A stretch of 64,000 nt of DNA from Rhodospirillaceae bacterium (GCA_002713365.1 PASR01000003.1:1-64000); one strand, 5' to 3'. Counted from the first letter of the stretch, positions 1 to 7,886 are shown. The notes: generated by a model from the letters alone, not told the origin. Numbers and translations are program-made.

Positions 1-324
1 ATAATTATTTATGCCGTCATCAATGAGGTCTTCCGTTAATCCTTCCCGCTTCGCCGAAGCAGATCGAACATTACCTCAATAGCTGCAATGAGCCTGCCGA
101 GACATAGAAACCCGGATAATTTCTTTCAGTTTGTGGTCTATACTGCCGGTTCCAAATGACGTTGTCCAAGCTATGTACATTGATTCCGCTAAGTCAATAT
201 TGTGACCCATCATAGCATGAAAACCCGGATCCGGAGCCTTATGCTTCAGACTCTGTTCAATATATGGCTTAAGCTTAGTCTTTTTTAGCTCTTCAATGTC
301 GAGCATCGTAATATTTGGGGCCAT
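1..324 (-). CDS. AhpD/carboxymuconolactone decarboxylase-like protein, probable selenoprotein (CxxU), 3' end beyond window
   Basis: The start is ATG at 324, with AGGAG seven bases upstream. The first 82 codons give a CMD/AhpD-type fold ending in RQAHCSY. An in-frame TGA (76-78) then sits exactly where the family has the second Cys of its CxxC redox pair. After the TGA the frame stays open to the window edge for 25 codons and keeps family character (GNVRSASAK, then GLTEDLIDD). A hairpin 20 nt after the TGA fits a bacterial SECIS element, so the TGA is read here as selenocysteine. Family members use the pair for alkylhydroperoxidase or disulfide chemistry. A thioredoxin gene lies 38 bp upstream on the same strand. 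The alternative is a nonsense-mutated gene. The rest of the gene is outside the window. Confidence 0.75.
44..63 (-). promoter_or_regulatory. Putative bacterial SECIS hairpin downstream of in-frame UGA
   Basis: On the minus strand the five-base stem GCTTC/GAAGC closes a three-base GGC loop (48-60). A C-G pair and two G-T pairs extend it to eight pairs (44-63). The loop starts 21 nt after the UGA at 78-76, and its first two bases are G. Known bacterial SECIS elements have the apical loop roughly 16-37 nt after the UGA with a G in the first two loop positions, so the geometry fits SelB-dependent recoding. It lies inside the coding sequence, as bacterial elements do. Confidence 0.7.
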
Positions 325-362
325 CCATTTTCTCCTAAAGTCGTTAACTAAACAATACCGTC

Positions 363-689
363 TTAGGCATAAGTTTCAACTAATTTTTTAATCACCTGTC
401 GCCTGTCAACTCCAGTTCTGGTTTCAACCAATTCACCATCTTTAATAAACAAAAGTGTTGGTGTTGTTCTGATGTTAAAGCGTTCTAGAAGTTCTATATT
501 ATCTTCTGCTTTTACACTACCTATAGTGACATCATCTGGCACTTCTTCCACCAACTGCTTCAAAATTTTAGCTAATTGACGGCAAGGGACACAAGACTCT
601 GACCAAAAATCAATTACCGTTAATCCTTTTTGATTGATTACATCTCTTTCAAAATTATGTTGACTAAACTTTTTAAAACCTTCTAGCAT
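363..689 (-). CDS. Thioredoxin-family protein (CVPC active site)
   Basis: This 108-residue single-domain protein has the length of classical thioredoxin. The active site is W29-SES-C33-V-P-C36, so CVPC replaces the usual CGPC. The cis-proline loop (RTTPTLLFIKDG) is present in the C-terminal half. There is no signal peptide, so it should act in the cytoplasm as a dithiol reductant. It lies 38 bp upstream of the AhpD-like selenoprotein candidate on the same strand, and the two are probably co-transcribed. The CxPC variant with Val may shift its redox potential or partner choice. The name trxA is withheld because a housekeeping thioredoxin is likely to lie elsewhere in the genome. Confidence 0.85.
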   Translation of the reverse strand: MLEGFKKFSQHNFERDVINQKGLTVIDFWSESCVPCRQLAKILKQLVEEVPDDVTIGSVKAEDNIELLERFNIRTTPTLLFIKDGELVETRTGVDRRQVIKKLVETYA

Positions 690-818
690 TATTTTTTCTG
701 CCTAAAATAATAGTTTTTACAATAGCTAATGTAATGATCATTAGGTTACCCTATGCCACAAGAGATACGCAATCCTAAATGATAACTAATATATACGAAT
801 AGGATCCGGAGATTTATA

Positions 819-2642
819 ATGTCTGATTTCAATAAACCCAAGTTTCGGTCACAAATGTGGTTTGATAATCCAAATAACCCCAAAATGACGGCATCTTATA
901 TTGAACGATATCTTAATTATGGGATTACACGAGAGGAACTGCAGTCAGGTAAGCCCATAATAGGTATCGCTCAGACTGGATCAGATTTATCACCGTGTAA
1001 TCGACACCATATAGAATTAGCAAAGCGTGTCCGTGATGGAATAGTTTCAAATGGTGGTATATGTTTCGAATTCCCGGTACACCCCATACAAGAGACAGGA
1101 AGAAGACCTACTCCAACTCTCGACCGTAATCTAGCTTATCTTGGTTTAGTTGAAATTCTACACGGTTATCCTATCGACGGAGTTGTATTAACAATAGGTT
1201 GCGACAAAACCACACCAGCCTGCCTAATGGCTGCGGCTACATTAGACCTACCAGCTATAGCCCTATCAGTTGGACCAATGCTAAATGGCTGGTTTCGCGG
1301 TGAACGAACCGGTTCAGGAACCATTCAATGGAAAGCGCGTGAAATGTGGGCTACAGGAGAGATTAATGACGAAGAGTTTACCAACCTCATAGCTTCTGCA
1401 GCTCCCTCAGTTGGGTACTGCAATACCATGGGAACGGCCACAACGATGAATTCTCTCGCCGAAGCCTTGGGTATGCAATTACCTGGAGCAGCCTCCATAC
1501 CAGCACCCTATCGTGAACGTGGACAAATTGCCTATCAAACCGGACAACGTGCAGTTGAATTAGTTAAAGAAGATTTAAAACCTTCTGATATTATGTCGAG
1601 AGCAGCTTTCGAAAATGCAATAGTTGTAAATTCTGCGATAGGAGGATCCACTAATGCCCCCATACACCTAAACGCAATTGCCCAACATCTAGGAATTCAG
1701 CTAGATAACGACGATTGGCAAACGATTGGTCTAGACATTCCATTACTAGTGAATTTACAGCCAGCAGGAGATTATCTAGGAGAAGATTACCATCGTGCAG
1801 GAGGAGTGCCCGCAGTTATCGGAGAGTTAATAAATGCAAAACTTCTACCACACTTAAGTGCCTTAACGGTAAATGGAAATTCTATAGGAGAAAATTGTGA
1901 AAAAATATCAATAAAGGATTCCCGTGTAATCAAAAAAGTTACTAGTCCAGTAACTCCTGCTGCAGGTTTTATAAATTTAAAAGGTAATTTATTTAGTTCT
2001 GCAATCATGAAAACCAGTGTTATTTCAGATGAATTTAGAAATAGATACCTATCTAATCCTGATGATCCAAATGCATTTGAAGGACGAGCAATAGTATTCG
2101 ACGGCCCTGAGGACTATCATAATAGAATAGAAGATCCAAAACTTAATATAGATGAAAATTGTTTATTATTCATGCGTGGGACTGGCCCCATTGGCTATCC
2201 TGGCGGGGCAGAGGTTGTCAACATGCAGCCACCAGCAAACCTTTTAAAAAAGGGAATACATTCGTTGCCATGTATTGGTGATGGCCGACAATCAGGAACT
2301 TCCGGTTCACCATCAATTTTGAACGCGTCCCCGGAGGCTGCCTTGAATGGTGGCCTAGCACTTTTAAAAACAGGCGATATAGTTCGCATCGACTTAAATA
2401 AAGCAGAAGCCAATATTTTAATTTCCAAAAGTGAACTAGCAAAACGCAGAGAAACACTGGAGTCCAATGGCGGATATCAATTCCCAGCGGATCAAACTCC
2501 TTGGCAGGCAATACAACGTTCTATAGTCGATCAATTCGATAAAGGTATGGTGTTAAAACCTGCTGTAGAGTTTCAGAAGGTTGCAAGAGGTGGAAACCCT
2601 AATTCTACTACAACTGAAAATGTACCTAGAGATAACCACTGA
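819..2642 (+). CDS. IlvD/Edd-family dehydratase, probably sugar-acid (pentonate/aldonate) dehydratase
   Basis: This 607-residue cytoplasmic iron-sulfur dehydratase of the dihydroxy-acid/phosphogluconate dehydratase family has GGAG upstream of its ATG. The three cluster cysteines are visible at C60 (DLSPCNRH), C128 (TIGCDKTTP) and C201 (GYCNTMGTA). This spacing nearly equals that of rhizobial L-arabinonate dehydratase and differs from housekeeping IlvD. The catalytic-serine loop ([11 protein letters not shown]) lies near residue 490. It should convert an aldonic acid to a 2-keto-3-deoxy acid. The gene stands alone between a divergent thioredoxin gene and a convergent VOC gene, so the substrate cannot be inferred from neighbours. 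It is unlikely to be the isoleucine/valine enzyme. Confidence 0.85.
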   Translation: MSDFNKPKFRSQMWFDNPNNPKMTASYIERYLNYGITREELQSGKPIIGIAQTGSDLSPCNRHHIELAKRVRDGIVSNGGICFEFPVHPIQETGRRPTPTLDRNLAYLGLVEILHGYPIDGVVLTIGCDKTTPACLMAAATLDLPAIALSVGPMLNGWFRGERTGSGTIQWKAREMWATGEINDEEFTNLIASAAPSVGYCNTMGTATTMNSLAEALGMQLPGAASIPAPYRERGQIAYQTGQRAVELVKEDLKPSDIMSRAAFENAIVVNSAIGGSTNAPIHLNAIAQHLGIQLDNDDWQTIGLDIPLLVNLQPAGDYLGEDYHRAGGVPAVIGELINAKLLPHLSALTVNGNSIGENCEKISIKDSRVIKKVTSPVTPAAGFINLKGNLFSSAIMKTSVISDEFRNRYLSNPDDPNAFEGRAIVFDGPEDYHNRIEDPKLNIDENCLLFMRGTGPIGYPGGAEVVNMQPPANLLKKGIHSLPCIGDGRQSGTSGSPSILNASPEAALNGGLALLKTGDIVRIDLNKAEANILISKSELAKRRETLESNGGYQFPADQTPWQAIQRSIVDQFDKGMVLKPAVEFQKVARGGNPNSTTTENVPRDNH

Positions 2643-2739
2643 TACTTTTAATTTTTTTTCAACATCTTATTAAGATTATAATTATTTCTAAATTCTATTC
2701 TAGATAGTTTTTTTAATTTACTTATAAATCAAAGAAACA

Positions 2740-3243
2740 TCAGTTGCGACGTATAAAGTCTTCTCCTTCAACACGAATATAATCCTCTTCAAAACCAAAG
2801 CTTTCTCCCTCTTTCAAAAGACCAGCACCAGGTATATGGTTTACTTCAATCCTAATACCATCTGGATCTTCGAATAATACGTAATAGTAACCGGGCGCCC
2901 ATTCGCGTTGTTCAGGTCCGCGAATTATTTTTGCACCAAGTTTGGTAATTAATCTGGCAGTTTTATCAACATCTTCACGCGTTCTAGATCGCAAACAAAG
3001 ATGATGTAAGCCTACACGGTATTGCTGAAACCTCTCCCCATCAAATTCTTGGTCACATTTTCGTATACCAATTGCAGTACGTGCCCCCACATGATAACAG
3101 AAATCCGGTCCATTATGGATAAGTTTCATCCCAAAATATGGCAGAAGTTTGCAATAAAAATCTCGAGCTACATCAAATTGACTAACCGTCAATATTACAT
3201 GAGCCATACCATTGATATTAATATTGAATTCTTCATGATTCAT
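2740..3243 (-). CDS. VOC (glyoxalase/extradiol dioxygenase fold) family protein
   Basis: This 167-residue protein has one vicinal-oxygen-chelate unit made of two beta-alpha-beta-beta-beta modules. The first module holds the usual His (MAHVILTVSQFDVARDFY, residues 13-30). The second holds GLHHLCLR and ends with the acidic ligand strand FEDPDGIRIEVNH. Members are metal-dependent lyases, isomerases or dioxygenases, and the reaction cannot be told from sequence. Its ATG overlaps the stop of the upstream glutathione transferase gene (ATGA, 3240-3243), so the two are translationally coupled. Such pairs often process glutathione adducts, which is an inference here. Confidence 0.8.
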   Translation of the reverse strand: MNHEEFNININGMAHVILTVSQFDVARDFYCKLLPYFGMKLIHNGPDFCYHVGARTAIGIRKCDQEFDGERFQQYRVGLHHLCLRSRTREDVDKTARLITKLGAKIIRGPEQREWAPGYYYVLFEDPDGIRIEVNHIPGAGLLKEGESFGFEEDYIRVEGEDFIRRN

Positions 3244-3902
3244 GATGTTGTCATCGCATTCCCTAAGGATTTAACTGCATCGGCACGCCCCGGCGAAGGA
3301 GGAATATTCAACCCTCTTTCGCAAGCTGGTCGATTGCGCAATTGTTCCATCCACCTTTCCAAATGTAATAATCCCTCGGTGGGAACTCGTGCCCATCTGT
3401 GACTGCGTATCCAAGACCAATTCGCTATATCGGCGATAGAAAAATCACCCGCTAACCATTCATTGTCTACAAGTCTACTGTTTAGAACATTATATAGCCT
3501 TCGTGTTTCATTATGGTAACGCGCTCTAGCCGCTGGCTCATCGGTGTCGAAGTAACGTTCGAAAACTACAGCTTGCCCTTGCATAGGTCCAATGCCGCTG
3601 GCCTGAAACATCAACCATTGAATTACTTGATGACGCACTGCTCCCTTAACGGGCAATAGTTCTCCTGTTTTTTCCGCTAAATAGAATAAAATTGCATTCG
3701 AATCAAAAATTACTAGTTCCTCCACATCGTGATCTACAATCACAGGAATTCGTCCGTTAGGATTCATAGCAAGAAAATTAGTTTTAGTTTGTTCTCCATT
3801 CGCGAGGTCAATATGCTTAACGGAATAAGTCAACTCTAATTCCTCAAGCATCATAGCCACTTTCCAGCCATTAGGAGTGGGTGCAGTGTATAAGTCTATC
3901 AT
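3240..3902 (-). CDS. Glutathione S-transferase family protein
   Basis: The N-terminal thioredoxin-like domain begins MIDLYTAPTPNGWKVAMMLEEL, and the glutathione-site motif NPNGRIPVI lies near residue 50. A helical C-terminal domain completes about 220 residues, with ending and length close to the Nu/YfcG-type bacterial GSTs. ATG at 3902 is preferred over an in-frame TTG 15 bp upstream because GGAG lies at normal distance from the ATG. The likely role is glutathione conjugation or disulfide reduction in the cytoplasm. The stop overlaps the start of the following VOC gene, so the pair forms one operon. Confidence 0.85.
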   Translation of the reverse strand: MIDLYTAPTPNGWKVAMMLEELELTYSVKHIDLANGEQTKTNFLAMNPNGRIPVIVDHDVEELVIFDSNAILFYLAEKTGELLPVKGAVRHQVIQWLMFQASGIGPMQGQAVVFERYFDTDEPAARARYHNETRRLYNVLNSRLVDNEWLAGDFSIADIANWSWIRSHRWARVPTEGLLHLERWMEQLRNRPACERGLNIPPSPGRADAVKSLGNAMTTS

Positions 3903-3983
3903 GGTTATTGACTCCAATTTCCTACTAAAGATAGGGTTTACTCAGGTGGCTGCTTTGTCAACTCGCACTTTATCGAAAGGAAA

Positions 3984-4625
3984 ATGATGACACCAGTAAT
4001 ATCATCCAATTGGTATTTTGATTTTATTTCACCATTTGCATATCTTCAGTTAGCTCAATTTTCTAAGTTACCTAGCTCACTAAAAATTACCCACATACCT
4101 GTTGTTTTTTCTGGATTGCTTAAGCATTGGGGTCAACTTGGACCAGCAGAAATTCCTTCTAAACGGCGCTTTGTTTATAGGTTTTTCAAATGGAAAGCGG
4201 ATCAAATTAGCCTGCCCTTCACAATGCCCTCAAAACATCCCTACAACCCTCTACCTTCCCTACGACTTTGCGTTGCAGCGGGCGCTAAGATAAACCAGGT
4301 TATTACCATTTTTAATCTAATTTATGAACAAGGCCTGCAACCAGATTCTATAGAGGGAATAAATGCGATGGCAGAAGCTCTCAGAATAGATAATCCAGAA
4401 GCCGTTTTGTCAGACGAAGCAGTTAAAATAACACTTCATCATAATACGGAAAAGGCTATAGCTGAAGGCGTATTCGGCGTTCCTACATTCACTGTTAAGA
4501 ATGAACTTTTCTGGGGCGGAGATGCCACAGAAATGATGCTAGACTATATAAATTTTTCAGAGACATTCAAAACTTCAGAAATGAAACGTATCTCTAATAT
4601 GCCTATGGGTTTAACTCGGCGCTAA
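3984..4625 (+). CDS. 2-hydroxychromene-2-carboxylate isomerase-like (GST kappa/DsbA fold) protein
   Basis: This 213-residue protein opens with WYFDFISPFAYLQL, the signature of HCCA isomerases, in which Ser replaces the DsbA CxxC. The cis-proline motif GVFGVPTFTV and the ELFWGGDA segment in the C-terminal third also fit. Characterised members are glutathione-dependent isomerases of naphthalene breakdown, but most homologues have unknown substrates. ATG at 3984 follows AGGA by only a few bases, and the adjacent second ATG (3987) is equally possible. The gene is divergent from the GST-VOC pair, which again links this area with glutathione chemistry. Confidence 0.85.
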   Translation: MMTPVISSNWYFDFISPFAYLQLAQFSKLPSSLKITHIPVVFSGLLKHWGQLGPAEIPSKRRFVYRFFKWKADQISLPFTMPSKHPYNPLPSLRLCVAAGAKINQVITIFNLIYEQGLQPDSIEGINAMAEALRIDNPEAVLSDEAVKITLHHNTEKAIAEGVFGVPTFTVKNELFWGGDATEMMLDYINFSETFKTSEMKRISNMPMGLTRR

Positions 4626-4709
4626 TCTGGTGAAGCAGCAGTTGTTATTCAACAAATATGTATGTTGGTATTTTTGGCATCCATATTGAGCAAAAGTTTA
4701 TTGGAAAAG

Positions 4710-5951
4710 TTAACCATCTAAATACGCTTTCAAATGTTTACTGAGATCAAGTGCATCATCACCAGCCCCATCAATTAATGATGATTTTCGGCGACGTAAA
4801 AACTGCATTCCCATAAGATACATCCCAGGAAAATTAACTATGCCTCCTTCATGAAGGATTTGTCCTTTACGGTCTAAAACAGGTACATCCAACCATGAAA
4901 GGTCGGGTCTAAATCCCGTTGCCCATATAATGGTTTTAATATTATTTTCAGTTAAATTTATTTCTAGTGTTGGAGAATTTTCAATTAAGGTAGGTAAAAA
5001 ACGCTCTCTAGGATTAATACCAACGATATGATCGTTATTTGTTATCCACTCATCAATGTTATCAAGCAAACGATTCATTTTTAAATCCGCTAATGAGCAT
5101 ACGTTCTTAAGTGATCCCGAAAATAAGGCCTTATCATCCCGCATTCCAACCATACGCCCAACTAGTTTAACGCCTATACCAGTAAGTGTATTAAGATCAA
5201 GTGTTCCTCTATCCAAAGAACCTGTAAGCTGCAACGATGGTACACGCCTAGCTCTATTAATATCATCTACATCATCGTAACGTTCATCAAGAATGCCAGT
5301 AGAATCCATCCACCATTTTATATCATAACCTCGATAGACTCTAGGCACTCTAACATGCTCACCTACCGATAGTGTAACCTGCCGGCCCGAAAGCTGAATT
5401 TCTTTAGAAAGCTGAGTACCAGTTGCAGAAGCACCTACTATCATAACCCCTCCATCAGCCAATTGGTTGGGGTTTTTATATTGAATAGGTGTCAACATAT
5501 TTACTTTATAAGAAACTGCCTCAGCAATATTAGGCACAACAGCAATATTGCAAGCACCAGAGGCAATTACTAAAACCTTGCAACGCCATTCACCTTGATT
5601 AGTTATAATTTTGTAACCTGACTCAGATGAGGACACTGAGGTTACCCTCGTACTGGTCTCTACCGGCGCTGAAATAAAGTTAGCATATTGATCAATAAAT
5701 TTAATAACCTCCGGCATGTCTCTGAAACCGTCAGGATTCTCTCCTTGATATTTAAAACCCGGCAAACGACTTTGCCAATTCGGAGTAAGCAAGCGCAGAG
5801 AATCCCAACGTTCAGTTCTCCAGGAGTTTGCAACTTCTCCTCTTTCTAGTAACACATGATCGACCGAGAGCTCAGTAAGGCAACGACTCATAGCCAAACC
5901 AGCATGCCCAGCACCAATAATTACACAAGTTACATTTCTCGAGGTAACCAT
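4710..5951 (-). CDS. FAD-dependent NAD(P)H oxidoreductase/monooxygenase
   Basis: This 413-residue flavoprotein has an N-terminal FAD-binding Rossmann motif (IIGAGHAG, residues 11-18) followed by the LERGEVANSWRTERWDSLRLLTPN segment typical of class B-like monooxygenases. A second dinucleotide motif (VGASATGTQL, near residue 170) should bind NAD(P)H. The ATGFRPDLSW segment near residue 350 is the usual conserved ATG-containing strand. It is a soluble enzyme without a signal sequence. It follows the OsmC-family gene by about 36 bp on the same strand, so it may share that gene's riboswitch-bearing leader. The substrate is unknown. Confidence 0.8.
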   Translation of the reverse strand: MVTSRNVTCVIIGAGHAGLAMSRCLTELSVDHVLLERGEVANSWRTERWDSLRLLTPNWQSRLPGFKYQGENPDGFRDMPEVIKFIDQYANFISAPVETSTRVTSVSSSESGYKIITNQGEWRCKVLVIASGACNIAVVPNIAEAVSYKVNMLTPIQYKNPNQLADGGVMIVGASATGTQLSKEIQLSGRQVTLSVGEHVRVPRVYRGYDIKWWMDSTGILDERYDDVDDINRARRVPSLQLTGSLDRGTLDLNTLTGIGVKLVGRMVGMRDDKALFSGSLKNVCSLADLKMNRLLDNIDEWITNNDHIVGINPRERFLPTLIENSPTLEINLTENNIKTIIWATGFRPDLSWLDVPVLDRKGQILHEGGIVNFPGMYLMGMQFLRRRKSSLIDGAGDDALDLSKHLKAYLDG

Positions 5952-5987
5952 ATTTTATCAATTATTTTAAATAATAAATTAATTGAA

Positions 5988-6545
5988 TTAGTTAACTTCT
6001 ACCGAAACATTAGTTGGATTTGTTACGATATCATATACAGCCGAACGTTTTTGAGATTGTGCAACAAGAGCTCTAATTTCATCAGGAGTTGCATCTGCAT
6101 CAATATCATAATGTACATTAATACCATCAAACCCATTTCGTACATCTGCATCAACACCAAGAATACCCTGTATATCCATTCCGCCCTCAATCGTGGCTTT
6201 ACAAGACCTCAACTGAATATCACGATGCTGGGCTACAGCAGCTATTCCTGCTGTCAGGCAACTTGCTAAACCGACTAAAACAATTTCTACTGGGGTAGCG
6301 CCATTATCTTCAGAAGCAAAAACTTCAGGATGATCAGCATCAAAAGAAAAAGTTTTTTTATGCACCTGCTCTGAGCCAAGCCCAAAATATCCTTCGACTG
6401 ATGTTTTGCTATGAGTGCCGTTTTTCCATTCACAACTCGCACGCCATAAAAATTTTGCTGCTTCAGGAGCTTCACTTAATGCCTCACGAGCGCCAAGCAA
6501 TGCTTCAACATTTACGCCATTATTCACTACTGTAGTTTCGGACAT
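5988..6545 (-). CDS. OsmC-family protein
   Basis: This 185-residue protein has the OsmC/Ohr fold. Substrate strands lie around WRASCEWKNGTHSKT, and the central helix carries VGLASCLTAGIA with the peroxidatic-type Cys. The C-terminal segment SQKRSAVYDIVTNPTNVSVEV lacks the second Cys of classical OsmC/Ohr, so a two-Cys peroxidase mechanism is doubtful. ATG at 6545 is chosen because GAGGA is nine bases upstream, while the in-frame ATG at 6554 abuts that motif. A SAM-II riboswitch lies about 215 bp upstream on the same strand. The FAD oxidoreductase follows directly. The role is unknown beyond organic peroxide or thiol metabolism in the family. Confidence 0.85.
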   Translation of the reverse strand: MSETTVVNNGVNVEALLGAREALSEAPEAAKFLWRASCEWKNGTHSKTSVEGYFGLGSEQVHKKTFSFDADHPEVFASEDNGATPVEIVLVGLASCLTAGIAAVAQHRDIQLRSCKATIEGGMDIQGILGVDADVRNGFDGINVHYDIDADATPDEIRALVAQSQKRSAVYDIVTNPTNVSVEVN

Positions 6546-6554
6546 AATAATCAT

Positions 6555-6708
6555 TCCTCATAATATTATAAATTTTAAAATTGGGTTTAAATTAACAAAA
6601 GCAGACGTCAGAAGAATATGCTTCGACAAGTCAACAATGACACAAAGCAGACATCCCACTGCACATCAGCGTGGAAATTCATGTTCTAATTTTTGATTAT
6701 TTTTTTTT
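6555..6708. other. Non-coding stretch between SAM-II leader and OsmC gene, with a short direct repeat
   Basis: No credible gene is seen here. The motif aaagcagac(g/a)tc occurs twice in direct orientation (about 6597-6609 and 6644-6655). A 24-codon minus-strand frame (6608-6682) starts at an ATG without a ribosome binding site and is not called. The stretch resembles, from memory only, short dispersed elements with a cccaaagcggacat core seen in some Alphaproteobacteria. That resemblance is unverified. Confidence 0.3.
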
Positions 6709-6760
6709 CATAAGCGGTCTCCAGCCCTAAATTCGGGCCCGCGGAACCACTAATCCGCGG
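6709..6760 (-). promoter_or_regulatory. Candidate expression platform downstream of SAM-II aptamer
   Basis: Immediately 3' of the aptamer on the minus strand are two hairpins: CCGCGGA/TCCGCGG (6739-6760) and GCCC/GGGC (6724-6738). A Shine-Dalgarno-like GGAG (6719-6722) and an ATG at 6711 follow. That ATG opens only Met-Lys-Lys-Lys-stop across a run of nine A. The CCGCGG block is repeated in the first strand of the aptamer stem (6807-6812), so mutually exclusive pairings are possible. Confidence 0.45.
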
Positions 6761-6815
6761 CGCTTTAGCTATTGGTAACGCGGTTGCAAGCTGCCCCATC
6801 AAATTACCGCGGGTC
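6761..6815 (-). ncRNA. SAM-II riboswitch aptamer
   Basis: This is a GC-rich island in an AT-rich intergenic region. On the minus strand the stem CGCGGT/ACCGCG encloses a loop with AATTTG and CTTGCA. It is followed by CGTTA, then AATAGCTAAAG. These match in order the conserved blocks of the SAM-II (metA-type) pseudoknot aptamer known from Alphaproteobacteria and from Sargasso Sea metX: GATTT, TTGCA, P1 3' strand and GCTAAA. The classical targets are methionine and SAM biosynthesis genes. Here the next gene on this strand encodes an OsmC-family protein. Confidence 0.8.
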
Positions 6816-6873
6816 TATAAATAAAGAGGGAAGACCAAATCCCATTAGGTATTATTACGGATCACAAAAATTA

Positions 6874-6902
6874 TTTATATTTTTAAGCAATCAATAAATC
6901 AA
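6874..6902 (-). promoter_or_regulatory. Candidate sigma-70 promoter for the riboswitch leader
   Basis: On the minus strand TTGATT (6897-6902) and TATAAA (6874-6879) are separated by exactly 17 bp. This would start transcription about 50 nt before the SAM-II aptamer. Because the region is very AT-rich, such matches arise by chance. Confidence 0.35.
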
Positions 6903-7019
6903 CTTCAAGTGTACACATTATTATTACTAATAAGTAATCTGTCAACGTAATTATATTTAGTTAAAACGTATAGTATATTTTTTTATTCAAATATTTTATA
7001 TTAGAACTTGGCTTCAATA

Positions 7020-7886
7020 CTAGGTTAAATCAAAACCTTTTTCATTTAAAAAATTTTTGATGTTATCGAGATCACTATTTTCGGCTAAACGTCTTGCTAC
7101 ATTTTCAGACCAGCCATAAAAAGAAGCCGTTCCATATTTGGAAGAATTAATTTGGTTACGAAGTGGTCGGGCTTCATGACGGCGACGATCATATTTATCA
7201 ATCTCTGAACTAAGATTAGAATCATCATATTTATCTTGATGCAACACAATTGAAGATGGCAGTCGTTGCGAAATATCACGCTCTTCATTAGGCCAGCCTG
7301 CTACAAACCCAGCTATAGGAAACACACCATTTGGCAAATTTAATAAATTTGCCATCTCCGTAAGCCGTTTACGCACCTGGCTAATACAACAGCACCCAAG
7401 ACCGAGAGACTCTGCCGCCAATACCATTGTTTGCATTGCTAGTGCTGCATCAATAGCCGCATTCATAAAACTATCCAAGGTGTTTTGTGCATAAGAGAGG
7501 CCCCGCATATCACACAAACGCTGTGCGCGTCTTATGTCTCCACAGAAAACAAGTAAAACTGGGGATTCGGATAGCCATGCTATGTCACATAACTTGGCCA
7601 TTTCATCCTTTTTAGCCTGATCTCGCAAATCTATAATTGAATATTGTTGTAAATCAGACTTAGCAGAAGCAGACTGAGCACAGGAAACTAAGATTGTTCT
7701 TAGTTCTTCACTAACTTCTTGATCAGTGAACCTACGATAACTTCGTCTTTGGAGAATATTAGAAATGTACCCAAGGTTTTCGTCTGTAAAATAATTTGAG
7801 CAAGCATGCAAATCAGATCCAGTTGACACCTCTAGCCCAAAACGATCGAAAATACTAACCTCAAAAATAGACTTCATATCAGACAT
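7020..7886 (-). CDS. Nitroreductase-family flavoprotein (NfsA/FRP-like)
   Basis: This protein of about 288 residues has the nitroreductase signature RRSYRRFTDQEVSEELRTIL in its first quarter. The FMN and dimer region includes FMNAAIDAALAMQTMVLAAESLGLGCCCI, followed by PIAGFVAGWP. A C-terminal extension (YDRRRHEARPL) resembles NfsA/FRP-type NADPH oxidoreductases. ATG at 7886 is chosen because AGGGG lies eight bases upstream. An in-frame TTG 21 bp earlier lacks such a site. It should be a cytoplasmic FMN enzyme reducing nitro, quinone or other acceptors with NAD(P)H. It follows two cupin genes on the same strand and may share their transcript (51-bp gap). Confidence 0.85.
   Translation of the reverse strand: MSDMKSIFEVSIFDRFGLEVSTGSDLHACSNYFTDENLGYISNILQRRSYRRFTDQEVSEELRTILVSCAQSASAKSDLQQYSIIDLRDQAKKDEMAKLCDIAWLSESPVLLVFCGDIRRAQRLCDMRGLSYAQNTLDSFMNAAIDAALAMQTMVLAAESLGLGCCCISQVRKRLTEMANLLNLPNGVFPIAGFVAGWPNEERDISQRLPSSIVLHQDKYDDSNLSSEIDKYDRRRHEARPLRNQINSSKYGTASFYGWSENVARRLAENSDLDNIKNFLNEKGFDLT

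Noticed and set aside
732-743. 12-bp palindrome TAATGATCATTA upstream of the dehydratase gene as operator
   Set aside because: Perfect 12-bp palindromes are expected many times by chance in 64 kb of AT-rich DNA, and no regulator is adjacent.
3903-3917. Upstream TTG start for the GST gene at 3240
   Set aside because: The ATG at 3902 has GGAG at proper distance and matches the family N-terminus, while the TTG overlaps that GGAG.
5856-6269. Long opposite-strand open frames over the flavoprotein, OsmC and other genes
   Set aside because: They lie antisense to well-supported genes, show no family motifs and have low-complexity compositions typical of shadow frames.
6608-6682. 24-codon minus-strand frame starting MNFHADVQ downstream of the riboswitch
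   Set aside because: No ribosome binding site, no recognised family, and it overlaps the short direct repeats.
6709-6840. GC-rich structured island considered as 4.5S RNA, 6S RNA or a tRNA gene
   Set aside because: No SRP apical-loop motif, no T-loop GTTCGA or acceptor stem, and the minus strand fits the SAM-II consensus far better.
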